The notes below the pieces were generated by a model. It was given only the letters and a program-made list of their open reading frames with translations, searched no databases and was not told the origin of the DNA. DNA of 64,000 bases from Lucinisca nassula. Its lineage: Eukaryota; Mollusca; Bivalvia; Lucinida; Lucinidae. Below, piece by piece: positions 44,724 through 55,700 of this stretch. Both the position numbers and the translations under genes were made by a program. Positions within the stretch are counted from its first letter, which is position 1. Every line of letters begins with the position of its first letter. Location of the stretch: the NCBI GenBank assembly GCA_963580285.1, contig OY757017.1, positions 113,183,245 to 113,247,244 on the forward strand. The letters run 5' to 3'.

Positions 44724-45981
44724 TTTATGCCCCCTACATCGGATGATGCCGGGGGCATAGAGTTTTTCGGTTTTCCGTACGTGCGTCCGTGGGTATGTGC
44801 GTCCGTGTGTACGTGCGTACGGTTGTCCGAATGTACGTCCTGTACGAAAGTGTGTACGTACGTACGTACGTAATCCTGTTAGACTCAGGTTAAGGTTTTT
44901 GTACAAGGTAGAACTTGAGCTCATATTTTCCAAACCATGCAATAGATTTGGATTATATTTAGTATGATGATAGATATAGGTCCAAAGTTTTATTCAGCAA
45001 TACCCCCACCCATACCCATAACCTCAAGGTCAAGGTCACGAACTTATAAATTTCTAACGTTTAAGACCCAGGTTAAGGTATTTGTACCACGTAGAACTTG
45101 AGATCATATTTTCAAAACCATACAATGGATTTGGTTTATATATAGTATGATGATAGATATAGGTCCAAAATTTTATTCAGCAATACCCCCACCCATACCC
45201 ATGACCTCAAGGTCAAGGTCACAGAATCAGAAAATTTTTAATGTTTAAGACTTTGGTTAAGGTATTTGTACCACCAATTTCAATATAACTTCACACAAAT
45301 GTTCCTTATAAAAATATCTCGTGCAAGTTCGACTTTTAAGGTCATGGCCTCAAGATCAAGGTCACAGTGGCTATTTTCAGAAAAACTTTGTCATTGCTCT
45401 AACGCCTACATTTCTTCACTGATTTCAATATAACTTCACACAAATGTTCCTTATGACAATCTCTTAGCGAGTTCGACTTTCAAGGTCATCACCTCAAGGT
45501 CAAGGTCACTGTGGCTATTTTTAGAAAAACTTTGTCATCGCTCTAGCGCCTACATTTCTTCACCAATTTCAATATAACTTCACACAAATGCTCCTTATGA
45601 CATTATCTCGAGCTATTTTGACTTTCAAGGTCAAGGTCACTGTGGCTATTTTTAGAAAAACTTTGTCATCCCTCTAGAGCTTGCATTTCTTCACCGATTT
45701 CAATATAACTTCACACAAATGTTCCTTATGACAATATCTCGAGCCATTTCGACTTTCAAGGTCAAGGTCACTATAGCTATTTTTAGAAAAAACTTTTATA
45801 TTATATTTTTTGAGAGCTCATATTTCTTGAACCATGTGATGGATTTGGTACATATTTGGAATGATGATAGATACATGTCAGAAGTTTCATTCAGCCATAA
45901 CCCCGCCCTTGCCGCATGGGGGGGGGGGTGAGGTAGGTCCCTGGGCGGGGGCATTTGTGTTGTATTGACACATTTCTAGTT
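44724..45981 (-). mobile_element. Element T, uninterrupted copy
   Basis: The 3' hairpin at the left (TATGCCCCCTACATCGGATG with inverse) is followed by a GTACGTACGTACGTAC tract. Units with CCTCAAGGTCAAGGTCAC follow, about 130-170 bp apart. The 5' end is at the right: GCGGGGGCATTTGTGTTGTA, then TTGACACATTTCTAG. Confidence 0.75.
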
Positions 45982-46039
45982 TTCCTTAATGAGAACACAT
46001 AAACAGCTATTCTCACATGCAGCATTTTAGATTTTGTTT

Positions 46040-47069
46040 AGCTCACCTGAGCATGAAGAGCTCATGCTGAGCTATTGTGATGGATCAGTTTCCGTCGTGT
46101 GTCCTTCGGCGTCCAAAATATGCTTTTCATGCCAATTCCTCCTAAACCCTTCAGCCAATTTGATTCAAATTTTTGGAAACATCGATCTTTGAAGGCCACT
46201 TTAGGCGCTTTCACTTCCAACTTACTTGCATGCGCAGTATGTGTAGGGCAAAATATCGCGTGTTTAAAGTGATCCTATTTGTGTCAATATTGATAGAAAA
46301 CCGTCGGCGGATGAAGCCATTAACTGGAGTCCCCCCACTCCCCACAACCTTTTGCAACCAATGGCGTCGTAAAGTCATTCATACTTCGTAGGATTATTGC
46401 TTAGATGACCCGCCAAGAAAATAGTTAAAATGGTTCTGCTGACAGCTAAATATGATAAAAAATTTAATGTTAATTTCTCCTATACCTTTGGTCCTGTTTC
46501 ATTCAAACGCAAAAATGGTTTCGCTCGGATGAACAAGGTCGAGATTAGCTAAAACAGTTCAGCTCCAATGAACAAGATGTCCGCCAGAGCTAGAAATAGG
46601 AAAACCGTTAAATGACAACTCCTGTACCGTTGGTCCAATGCCATTCAAGCTTCCGAGGAATGGTGCTTTAAAAAGGTGACCTTCTACAGGAATAGCTGAA
46701 CAATTCCGCCCGGGTGAAAAAAATGGCTTCCAGGGCTTAAAACAAATATCTGTTAAGGACAACTTTTATATCTTTGGTTCAATTTCATTTAAATTTTCCA
46801 GAAAGTTGCTTGGGTGACTGTTTACCAAAACGATTTTGCTCCAACGAAGTAAATGGCAGATGGTAGAAAACCATTAAAATGCCAACTTCTGTAAAACTCT
46901 TAAGCCAGTTTCATTGAAACTTAGCAACAATAATGTTGCCCAGGTGACCATCAATGTGTGTGCAACAGTTATACTCCATGGAGAAAGATGGCTGTCAGTT
47001 ATACACATGACAGAGGCTATGTCACATCTTGAAATCACGTGAGCATTCAGGGCCATCTTCGCCCTCTTG
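46040..47069 (+). mobile_element. HINE/pearl-like element 8 with ~150-bp array
   Basis: The 5' AGCTCACCTGAGCATGAAGA hairpin pairs GAGCAT with ATGCTGAGC. The array is diverged: TGAACAAGATGTCCGCCAGA and AGAAATAGGAAAACC. The 3' module is CACGTGAGCATTCA, hairpin GGGC-CATCTTC-GCCC, TCTTG. Confidence 0.7.
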
Positions 47070-47210
47070 CTTTTTTCAAAAGCTTAAAAATTTAAGTTTC
47101 AATTTTTAAGATACAAAGACTTAAAATAGGATATTTATTGTTCATTTGTTTTAGGGATACTTTTTGGTTCTCTTTCAAATGATGCAGTTTGTTAAGCTCT
47201 TTTACATAAG

Positions 47211-47520
47211 AAAGTCGGCCCCCGCCAATAGGGGCTCGAAGAAATATATGGGCTGCATGATGCTTCCACGCAGAGCTGAATCCGGCCCGCACTCTAGTAC
47301 TGGTAAACCGCTTAGAGGATCTAAGTCTGTCCAGAAACCGCGATGCGAGGCGGACCGTCCATGATTATAAATCCTATCGGTGTCATTGGGCGACAGGGCT
47401 TGAGATGTCATTTCATCTCAATGTCGGGTAAAAGTCCTACAAAATTGGAAGCAACGTCTTCAAAATGACCTTTACAGTATTGACGGGGATGTTAAACCTC
47501 AAATCAAACAAACAAACATA
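47211..47520 (+). repeat. SINE-like family S, full length
   Basis: Head GGCCCCCGCCAATAGGGGCT, centre CACTCTAGTACTGGTAAACC, 3' tail AAATCAAACAAACAAAC. Confidence 0.76.
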
Positions 47521-47949
47521 AGGAAGTGGATTTTTTTTTATAAAGAAATGAAAAAAAAAATGAAATTTTATTTTTTTTTAAAAAGAAAAGACTTAAACAT
47601 GTTAAAAGAAGATTTCTTGTTCTTGTTTGATTTTAATTGCTGCAGTCTGTTTAGCTTCCTTTATGTCATTCTGGGCAAAAACTGCAACACTTAAATTTTT
47701 GCAACTTGTCCTCATCCAACTTATGCCCCAAAAAGTGGGTTATTTTTGTCTTCTGAAAACTCTCTTGTGTTGTGTGTTTGGATATGATAAGGATGTTTAA
47801 CTAACAGGATTTCTGCTTTGGACTCGAACAATCATGTTATAAAGAGGTGGTGTAGTTCTCTTCTAATCAACAATTGGAAACCTATTTTTGAAACACGGGG
47901 AGATGAAAGGGTTAATGCTTCATTTCTATGCAAAGCCCTTTGACGTGTA
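47521..47949. other. A/T runs then unrecognised sequence
   Basis: Poly-T and poly-A runs at 47530-47590, then AT-rich DNA without recognised feature. Confidence 0.4.
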
Positions 47950-48243
47950 TCGTTTGTTTGTTTGTATTGGAGTTTAACGACCAAGTCAACACTAATTAGG
48001 TCATTTTTGAGCCGGTCAGTTTACCTATCCACACTTTTCCTGGGCAGGCGGATAACCAGTACAGTGCACATTCCTATGCCAGACACTGACAAATTGCCAA
48101 TCAGCGTAGGGGAGAGAATGACCGTAGGAAAAATTTCAAGATCAATCTCCACGAAAGAATGTTGCCAACCCCGGAAGGTATCGAATCCATGTCCTCCTGA
48201 TCACTAGTCAGACGTGCATCAGACTGAGCTACCGAGGCCGGCT
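47950..48243 (-). repeat. tRNA-derived SINE family A, full length
   Basis: On the minus strand: GAGCCGGCCTCGG, A box TAGCTCAGTCTGATG (complement of 48217-48231) and B box GGATTCGATACC (complement of 48177-48188). The shared body segment is CGCCTGCCCAGGAAAAGTG, and the tail CAATACAAACAAACAAAC ends at about 47950. Confidence 0.84.
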
Positions 48244-48340
48244 CTGACGTGTATCGTGTTGTCTGTTCATAGTGAACTGACTGAGAAGATACTAAAGGAT
48301 ATTTTCAATGAAAAGACATGAAGGCAACACTTGTGTTTTA

Positions 48341-48552
48341 TTAACCCTTCTCTTGCTGAATATTCAGATTAGCCACACCCATTTCTGCCTTTGAACCAAT
48401 CAGATTACTTTATTATATTTATTCCTACAAATTCGTAAATTGAATGTCAAACAGTGTAGATCCTGATCAGATGGCTTCTTCAGAAGCCATCTGATCTGGA
48501 TCTACACTGTTTCCAAAGATAGGGTTGTCGTAAACAGCATGATAAGAGTTAA
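48341..48552. repeat. TTAA-MITE type 1
   Basis: TTAA-flanked, ends CCCTTCTCTTGCTG / CAGCATGATAAGAG, with the full GATCAGATGGCTTCTTCAGA centre. Confidence 0.83.
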
Positions 48553-48579
48553 CTGTTAAAGGTTTGTCAATTTTTTGGA

Positions 48580-48955
48580 TTAGGCTGAGTAACTTTGCAT
48601 ATATAATTTTGATCCCCTCAAACCCAACTTTTATACAGTAAAACTGAGGTTTTCTGGGTTTTACATTATTTTTCCTAGTTCTGCCCAAAACTAGATTTAG
48701 GGTACTTGTTGAGAACCCATACTCTATCTTACGAATAGAACTAAGAAAAATAATATAGTGTTTTGTCTGAAAAAATGTCATTTTTTTATTATTATTTTAT
48801 TTTTGGGGGTGGGGGGGGGGGGATGGGGATGGGGTGGTAAAAAAATTCAATGTATTTGAAAGACGTGTTTTCGTAATGAAGTTTAAAGGCCCAGTCAGCA
48901 CTAGATCATTCAGTACCGGTCTGTTTACCTTCCACACTTTCTTGGGCAGGCTTAT
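48580..48955. repeat. MITE C remnant, then SINE family A fragment
   Basis: ATATAATTTTGATCCCCTCA, CCCAACTTTTATACAGTAAA and GTATTTGAAAGACGTGTTTTCG outline MITE C in reverse, with a G-rich run near 48805. From 48890, GGCCCAGTCAGCACTAGATC and CTTTCTTGGGCAGGCTTATG are the SINE body on the minus strand. Confidence 0.5.
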
Positions 48956-49223
48956 GCAGCTGGTGTTGTGCCGTGTGGCGGCCGTAAAACGTCTCCCCGT
49001 ACATCAACCATAGTGCAGTTTATATTTTACTTTTGGTCCTTTGAGATCAGCGTGAATATTCTGAGAAATCAGAAATAAATTATTGGTTTAGACTTATATT
49101 CTAGACATGTTTTTAATTATTTGGACCCCATTTTGATTTATATCAGTCTTTGAATCGACTGCCTATTTGAAATTCGCAAAATTGCAGTATGTTTCCTCTG
49201 GCTTTCTTTGCCGGATCATTACA

Positions 49224-49269
49224 GGGTCACTGATGAGGCTTTATTAGCCGAAACTACGTAGTATGACCC
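49224..49269 (+). ncRNA. Hammerhead ribozyme, type I, unit 1
   Basis: Stem I GGGTCA/TGACCC is perfect. CTGATGA is at 49230-49236. Stem II GGCT/AGCC has loop TTATT (49237-49249). GAAA is at 49250-49253, stem III CTACGTAG at 49254-49261, and the site is GTA with predicted cleavage after 49263. The very short stem III is typical of metazoan forms, which are expected to work best as dimers. Confidence 0.88.
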
Positions 49270-49607
49270 ATCTTCTTTCTTATGAATGTTTTCATTGCTC
49301 TTAAAGGAACTTATTTTTGATTTTTATTTGCCTTCACTGCAGCTGGTGTTGTGCCGTGTGGCGGCCGTAAAACGTCTCCCCGTACATCAACCATAGTGCA
49401 GTTTATATTTTACTTTTGGTCCTTTGAGATCAGCGTGAATATTCTGAGAAATCAGAAATAAATTATTGGTTTAGACTTATATTGTAGACATGTTTTTTAA
49501 TTATTTGGACCCCATTTTGATTTATATCAGTCTTTGAATCGACTGCCTATTGGAAATTCGCAAAATTGCAGTATGTTTCCTCTGGCTTTCTTTGCCGGAT
49601 CATTACA

Positions 49608-49653
49608 GGGTCACTGATGAGGCTTTATTAGCCGAAACTACGTAGTATGACCC
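49608..49653 (+). ncRNA. Hammerhead ribozyme, type I, unit 2
   Basis: Identical to unit 1: GGGTCA 49608-49613, CTGATGA 49614-49620, GGCT-TTATT-AGCC 49621-49633, GAAA 49634-49637, CTACGTAG 49638-49645, predicted cleavage after 49647, TGACCC 49648-49653. The two sites are 384 nt apart. Confidence 0.88.
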
Positions 49654-49711
49654 ATCTTCTTTCTTATGAATGTTTTCATTGCTCTTAAAGGATCTTATTT
49701 TTGATTTTTAT

Positions 49712-49980
49712 TATAAATACATAAAGGTTTAACAAGTACAGTTCAACATCTTTCACCAGAACTGCCAACTGCCCTTCTTGGATTGGCAGAAGAGACTGGG
49801 AATGACAATAGACAAGATTCATGAACCATATTTACCCATAAAATGTTTACATAATTTCACCATTCAAGAACCAATTGAACATTGTGCCAATTTGTTTAAC
49901 CCATATAAGCTCTAAAATATTACTCAACCAATCCCATCTGCAGTTTTCAATAATACAGTTAAATCCCTACATTAAGATCA
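49712..49980. other. Unrecognised sequence
   Basis: Begins with an AT-rich stretch after the retrozyme. No recognised feature. Confidence 0.35.
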
Positions 49981-50037
49981 CCTTTGGGACTGTTCAAAAG
50001 TGGTCTTTAAGACCACTTTTGAACAGTCCCAAAGGTG
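49981..50037. repeat. 56-bp near-perfect palindrome
   Basis: CCTTTGGGACTGTTCAAAAG, then TGGTCTTT, is followed at once by the exact inverse ending GTCCCAAAGG. A looser inverted repeat (ATATGCTTC... and AAGCATAT) lies to the right at 50100-50120. Probably a MITE core. Confidence 0.75.
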
Positions 50038-50144
50038 GCCTTCCACTAGAACATTCTGAAAGTGAAATACTCAAAGAAATTGTAGCTCAAACCACCTAAA
50101 TATGCTTCTTTTAAAAGCATATTTTTTCTTAATTCTAGGTGGTC

Positions 50145-50357
50145 TTAACCCTTATCTTGCTGTTCACGACAACGCCTATCTTTGCAAACAGTGTAGATCC
50201 AGATCAGATGGCTTCTGACGAAGCCATCTGATCAGGATCTACATTGTTTTCCATTCAGATTGTGAATTTGTTGCAATAACTTGCATCAAGTAATCCGATT
50301 GGTTGATAATCGGTAGTGGGAGTGGCATATATGAATATTCAGCAAGATAAGGGTTAA
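50145..50357. repeat. TTAA-MITE type 1, full length
   Basis: TTAA at both ends, CCCTTATCTTGCTG / CAGCAAGATAAGGG termini, and central GATCAGATGGCTTCTGACGA with inverse. Confidence 0.88.
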
Positions 50358-50558
50358 TAGCGGAATTTCACTGAATTTGCATTTCACGTATCTCTGATGC
50401 TTTGTCATTATGTAGGGATGCCATGATAGTTGTATTTACATATCACTAAAGCCTATATCCACCTAGGCTTTATAGGCTTCTGAGAATTTGAATAAAAATT
50501 CTTCTGCCTCAAGTCCTTATCCCGAGATTACATAATATCCCGCTATTACATAATTTTT

Positions 50559-52140
50559 AGCTCGCCTGTACGAAGTACATGGAGAGCTTTTGTTGTCACC
50601 TTCTTTGTGCACGTGTGCGTGTGCGTTCCCGTCACACTGCGTTAAAGTTTTTCAAATGCTTATACCTCAACAGTCACTCATCACAGAGCACTCATATTTG
50701 GAACTTAAGTACCTGGGAGGGTCTTCTGACGGGGTGCGGCTAGGGTTCAAAATCTAGAACACCTCTGTAAAAATGTGTTAAAGTTTTTATCACAAAGGAT
50801 TCATATTTTACAACTTGGATATCGGGCGTGTCTTCTGAGATTCCAAGACAACACACCCCTGGGTTCATACCTGCGAGGAAGGATGGGGTGGGGCTATGGG
50901 GTCAAAATCTAGGACACCTTTGTGATTTGTTATATACGTTTCCATTATGCTAACGAGTTATAAACACAATTGGTTATATATCAGCCAACCATGTGACATT
51001 GGTTCAAGTATAAAAGGGTGAAGGTCATGGTGCCTACATTTCACGGTCCAGTGATTTTGCCTTATATCTTGAAGACTATTTTGGAGAAATGTCAAACCTG
51101 GGATATTAGTACCATGTGACCCCCATGATTGACCTCAAAATATATCTAGGTCACTGTGACCTATATTTCATGGTCCAGTGATTTTGCCTTATATCTTGAA
51201 GACTATTTGTTGAAGAATGTCATACCTGTGATATTAGTTTGATGTGACCCCATGCTTGACCTCAAACTATATCTAGGTCACTGTGACCTTTATTTCATGG
51301 TCCAGTGATTTTGCCTTATATATTGAAGACTATTTGTTGGAGAAATGTCATACCTGGGATATTAGTACCATGTGACTCCCATGATTGACCTCAAACTATA
51401 TCTAGGTCACTGTGACCTATATTACATGGTCAAGTGATTTTGCCTTATATCGTGAAGACTATTTGTTGAAGAAATGTCATACCTGTGATATTAGTATGAT
51501 GTGACCCCATGATTGACCTCAAAATATATCTAGGTCACTGTGACCTATATTTCATGGTTCAGTGATTTTGCCTATTATCTTGAATACTATTTGATGGAGA
51601 AATGTCATACCTGGATTATTAGTTCCATGTGTCCCCATGATTGACCTCAAAATATATCTAGGTCATTGTGATCTATATTTCATGGTTCATTGATTTTTCC
51701 TATTATCTTGAATAATATTTTGATATCGAAATGTTATATCTGGGATATTACTTCAATGCAACCAGGTGATTGACCTCAAAATATATCTAGGTCCGTATGA
51801 CCTATATTACATGGTTCATTGACTTTGACTTATATCTTGAATACTATTGGCTGGAGAAAATTTCATATCTGAATTACCAATTCCATGTGACCAGATGATT
51901 TACATAGAAATATATCTAGGTCAGTGTGACATATTTTCATGGTTCAATGATTAGCCTTATAACTCAGACACAATTTGATTCTGAAATGTAATATCTGGAA
52001 TATATGTTCCATGTGACCTGATGATTGACCTCAAAATGTATGTGGGTGAATATGATCTATATTTCATGGTTCAATAGCTTTACCTTATATCTTGAAGGCG
52101 CGAAACAGGCGAGCTACGCTGTCATGTGACAGCTCTTGTT
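50559..52140 (+). mobile_element. HINE/pearl-like element 9, relative of element 2
   Basis: The 5' AGCTCGCCTGTACGAAGTAC hairpin and the 3' module ACAGGCGAGCTAC, hairpin GCTGTCA-TG-TGACAGC, TCTTG. The inside has two worn units of the 170/184-bp type, then about eight of the 128-bp type (from 51030). The 3' hairpin stem differs from element 2 yet still pairs. Confidence 0.78.
51030..52080 (+). repeat. 128-bp minisatellite with perfect ERE palindromes
   Basis: Units at ~128 bp. AGGTCACTGTGACCT is present exactly at 51148-51162, 51275-51289, 51404-51418 and 51532-51546. Later units are diverged. Confidence 0.88.
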
Positions 52141-52267
52141 CCAGTTTGTATTGGTCATAAATATCAAAATGCCAAACGATATGACGTTTTCCTGCTCTGG
52201 GCAGAAGAGAATGTTACTTTTCCTGTTCTTATCTTAAATTTTAAAATTCCAACACTTTCATAATTTT

Positions 52268-52555
52268 GTTTGAATTGAGATTTTACGTCCCCGTTAACAC
52301 TATTCAGGTCATTTTGGAGACGTTGCCTTCAATTTTGTGGGGCTTTTACCAATGACATCTCAAACCCTGCCGCCCAAACAAACCAAAAGGGTTTATATGT
52401 AGGGACGGTCCAACTTGCACGTCCTTGCCTGGGCAGGCTGAGACCCTCTTAGCGGTTCAGCAGTACTCCTGTGTGGTTGGTTTCAGCCCTGCGTGGAAGT
52501 ATCATGCAGCCCAAATCCATTTCTTCAAGCCCCAATAGGCGGGGACTTAACAGTT
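52268..52555 (-). repeat. SINE-like family S
   Basis: Left tail TTTGAATTGAGATTTTACGT, then GTCCCCGTTAACAC, TTGCCTGGGCAGGCTGAGAC and GCCCCAATAGGCGGGG at the right. Confidence 0.7.
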
Positions 52556-52775
52556 CCAGCGTTAAAGAAATAATGAGTAAGACTCTTAGGAACCGCAACT
52601 GCTGCCTTCAGTTATCTACCTTGTAAATTATGCATGTGCATGTACTATTGAATTTATTAAACGAGCAAAAGGAATAAAACGTGAGGCTTCGACAGCATTT
52701 TATCTCTTCTCAACGAGTTTAATAAATATGATAAAACATAAGCACGAATGCAAGCTCCTATTTATCATATGACAT

Positions 52776-55700
52776 TTATCACGTGACAGGTGAGCTTTTG
52801 TGATCACATTTTGTCCGTGGTGCGTGCGTCCGTCCGTGCGTCCGTAAACAATTTCAAATAAGTATATCTCTAATACCCCTTGGCCAATCTTGATCAAATT
52901 TCATGTGAAGCATCATCGGGTAGGGGGAAAGGCTGCATAAGGTTTTTGGGCTGATCAGATTGGAATTCCGGTTGCCATGACAACATATAGCTCCCATAGA
53001 CTTATAATGGGAAAAATTTAAAAAATCTTCTTCTCTGAAACCACAGGGCCCAGAGCTTAGATATTTAGCTAGTAACAATGTTAAGTGGTCACCTACATAA
53101 ATCCTACCAATCATGCCCCTGGGGTCCAAATCGACCACACCCTGGGTCCCCTTAGCTCTTTTGGCTCATTTTGGAAAAAAAGGCTTCAAAAATCTTCTTC
53201 TCTGAAACCACAGGGCGCAGAGCTTAGATATTTAGCATGTAGCAACGGCAAGTGGTCACCTACACAATTCCTGCCAATCATTCCCCTGGGTTCCAAATGG
53301 GCCCCCAGCCCGGGGCCTCTTAGCTCCTATAGACTCATAATGGGAAAAAAAGCTTCAAAAATCTTCTTCACTGAAACCACAGGGCCCAGAGCTTAGATAT
53401 TTAGCATGTAGCAACGGCAAGTGGTCACCTACATAATTCCTGCCAATCATGCCCCTGGGGTCCAAACGAGCTGTGGCCCCTTAGCTCCTACAGGCTCATA
53501 ATGGAAAAAAGCTTCAAAAAGCTTCTTCTCTGAAACCACAGGGCCCAGAGCTTAGATATTTAGATTGTAACAACAGCAAGTGGACACCTACATAAATCCT
53601 GCCAATCATGCCCCTGGGGTCCAAACGGGCCACGCGCCGGGGCCCCTTAGCACCCATAGACTCATAATGGAAAAAAAGCTTCAAAAATCTTCTTTTCTAA
53701 AACCACAGGGTCTAGAGCTTAGATATTTAACATCTAGCAATGGCAAGTGGTCACCTTCATAACTCCTGCCAATCATGTCCCTGGGTTCCAAATGGGCCAC
53801 GCCCCGGGGCCCCTTTGCTCCCATTGACTCATAATGGAAAAAAAAAGCTTCAACATTTTTTTTCTCTGCAACCACAGGGCCCAGAGCTTAGATATTTAGC
53901 ATGTATCAACGGCAAGTGGTCACCTACATTATTCCTGCCAATCATTCCCCTAGGGTCCAAACGGGCCACGCCCCGGGGCCCCTTAGCTCCTGTAGACTCA
54001 TAATGGAAAAAAAAGCTTAAACAATCTTCTTCTCTGAAACCACAGGGCCCAAGAGCTTAGATATTTAGCATGTAGCAATGGCATGTGGTCACCTACATAA
54101 ATCCTGCCAATAATGTCCCTTGGGTCCAAATGGGCCACGCCCCGGGGCCCCTTATCTCCCATAGACTCATAATGGAAAAAAAATCAAAAATCTTTTTTTC
54201 TGAAACCACAGGGCCCAGAGCTGAGATATTTAGCATATGGCAATGACAAGTGGTCACCTACATAAATCCTGCCAATCATGCCCCTGGGGTCCAAATGGGA
54301 CACACCCTTGCCCAACCCCCCCCCCCCCCCCCCTTAGCTCCCATAGACTCAAAATGGAAAAAAAGCTTCAAAAATCTTCTTCTCTGAAACCACAGGGCCC
54401 AGAGCTTAGATAGTTAGCTTGTAACAATGTCAAGTGGTCAACTACATAAATGCTGCCAATCATGTCCCTGGGGTCAAATTTGCCACACCCTGGGGCCCCT
54501 TAGCCTCCATAGACCTATATTGGAAAAAAAGCTTCAAAAATCTTCTTCTCTGAAACCACAACGCCCAGAGCTTAGATATTTAGCATGTAGCAACGGCAAG
54601 TCTTCACCTACATAAATCCTGCCAATCATGCCCCTGGGGTCCAAATTGGCCACACCTCGCGGCCCCTTAGCTCCCATAGACTCATAATGGGAAAAAAGCT
54701 TCACAAATCTTCTTCTCTGAAACCACAGCGCCCAGAGCTTAGATATTTAGCATGTAGCAAAGCCAAGTGGGCATCTAAATAAATCCTGTCAATCTTGCCC
54801 CTGGGGTTCAACTGGGCCACTCTCCGGGGCCCCTTAGCACCCATACTCATAATGGAAAAAGCTTCAAAACTCTTCTTCTCTGAAACCACAGGGCCCAGAG
54901 CTTAGATATTTAGATTGTAACAATGTCAAGTGGTCACCTACATAAATGCTGCCAATCATGTCCCTGGGGTCCAAATTGGCTACACCCTGGGGCCCCTTAG
55001 CTTCCATTGACTTTTAATGAAAAAAAAAGAGCTTCAAAAATCTTCTTCTCTGAAACCACAGGGCCCAGAGCTAAGATATTTAGCATGTAGCAACGGCAAG
55101 TGGTCACCTACATAATTCCTGCCAATCATGCCCCTGGGGTCCAAATGGGCCACGTCCCGGGGCCTCTTAGCTCCCATAAACTCATAATGGTAAAAAGTTT
55201 CAAAATCTTCTCTGAAACAGTGAAGCACAGAACTTAGATATTTAGTATCTAGCTACATAAAATAGTCACCTACATAAATCCTGCTAACCCTGCCGCTGGG
55301 GTCAAAATTGGCAACGCCCGTGCTCAACAGCTCCTTTAGACTTATAATGGAAGAAACGTCAAAAATCTTCTTCTATGAAACCATAAGGCCCAGAGCTTAG
55401 ATATTTAGTTTGTAGCAACGTCAAGTGGTCACCGACATATATCCTGCCAATTATGCCCCTTGGATCCAAATTGGCCACACCCAAGGGCTTTTTAGCTCCC
55501 ATAGACTTACAATTGGAAAAACTAAATAAATCTTCTTCTCTGAAACCACAGGGCCTAGAGCTTAAATATGTAGCATGTAGCAACGTCAAGTGGTCACCTA
55601 CATAAATCCTGCCAACCATGCTCTTGGGGTCAAAATTGGCCACACCCATGGGCTCATTTGCTCCCCTAGACTTATAATGGAAAAAAACCTTCAAAAATCT

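Larger units (their letters stand above)
48956..49711 (+). mobile_element. Retrozyme dimer, 383/384-bp units
   Basis: Units start at 48956 and 49339 (GCAGCTGGTGTTGTGCCGTG in both) and differ at only a handful of positions. The second unit lacks the last ~10 bp. Each unit has a complete type I hammerhead. The common block GTGTGGCGGCCGTAAAACGT, then CTCCCC, ties it to the 260-bp family at 33381. There is no ORF. Confidence 0.85.

Noticed and set aside
38503..44873. ORFs with VRTYVRT-like runs
   Set aside because: Translations of the GTACGTACGTAC tract near the 3' end of element T.
34230..48243. Functional tRNA genes suggested by A and B boxes
   Set aside because: The heads do not form complete cloverleaves by eye and each continues into a SINE body with a tail.
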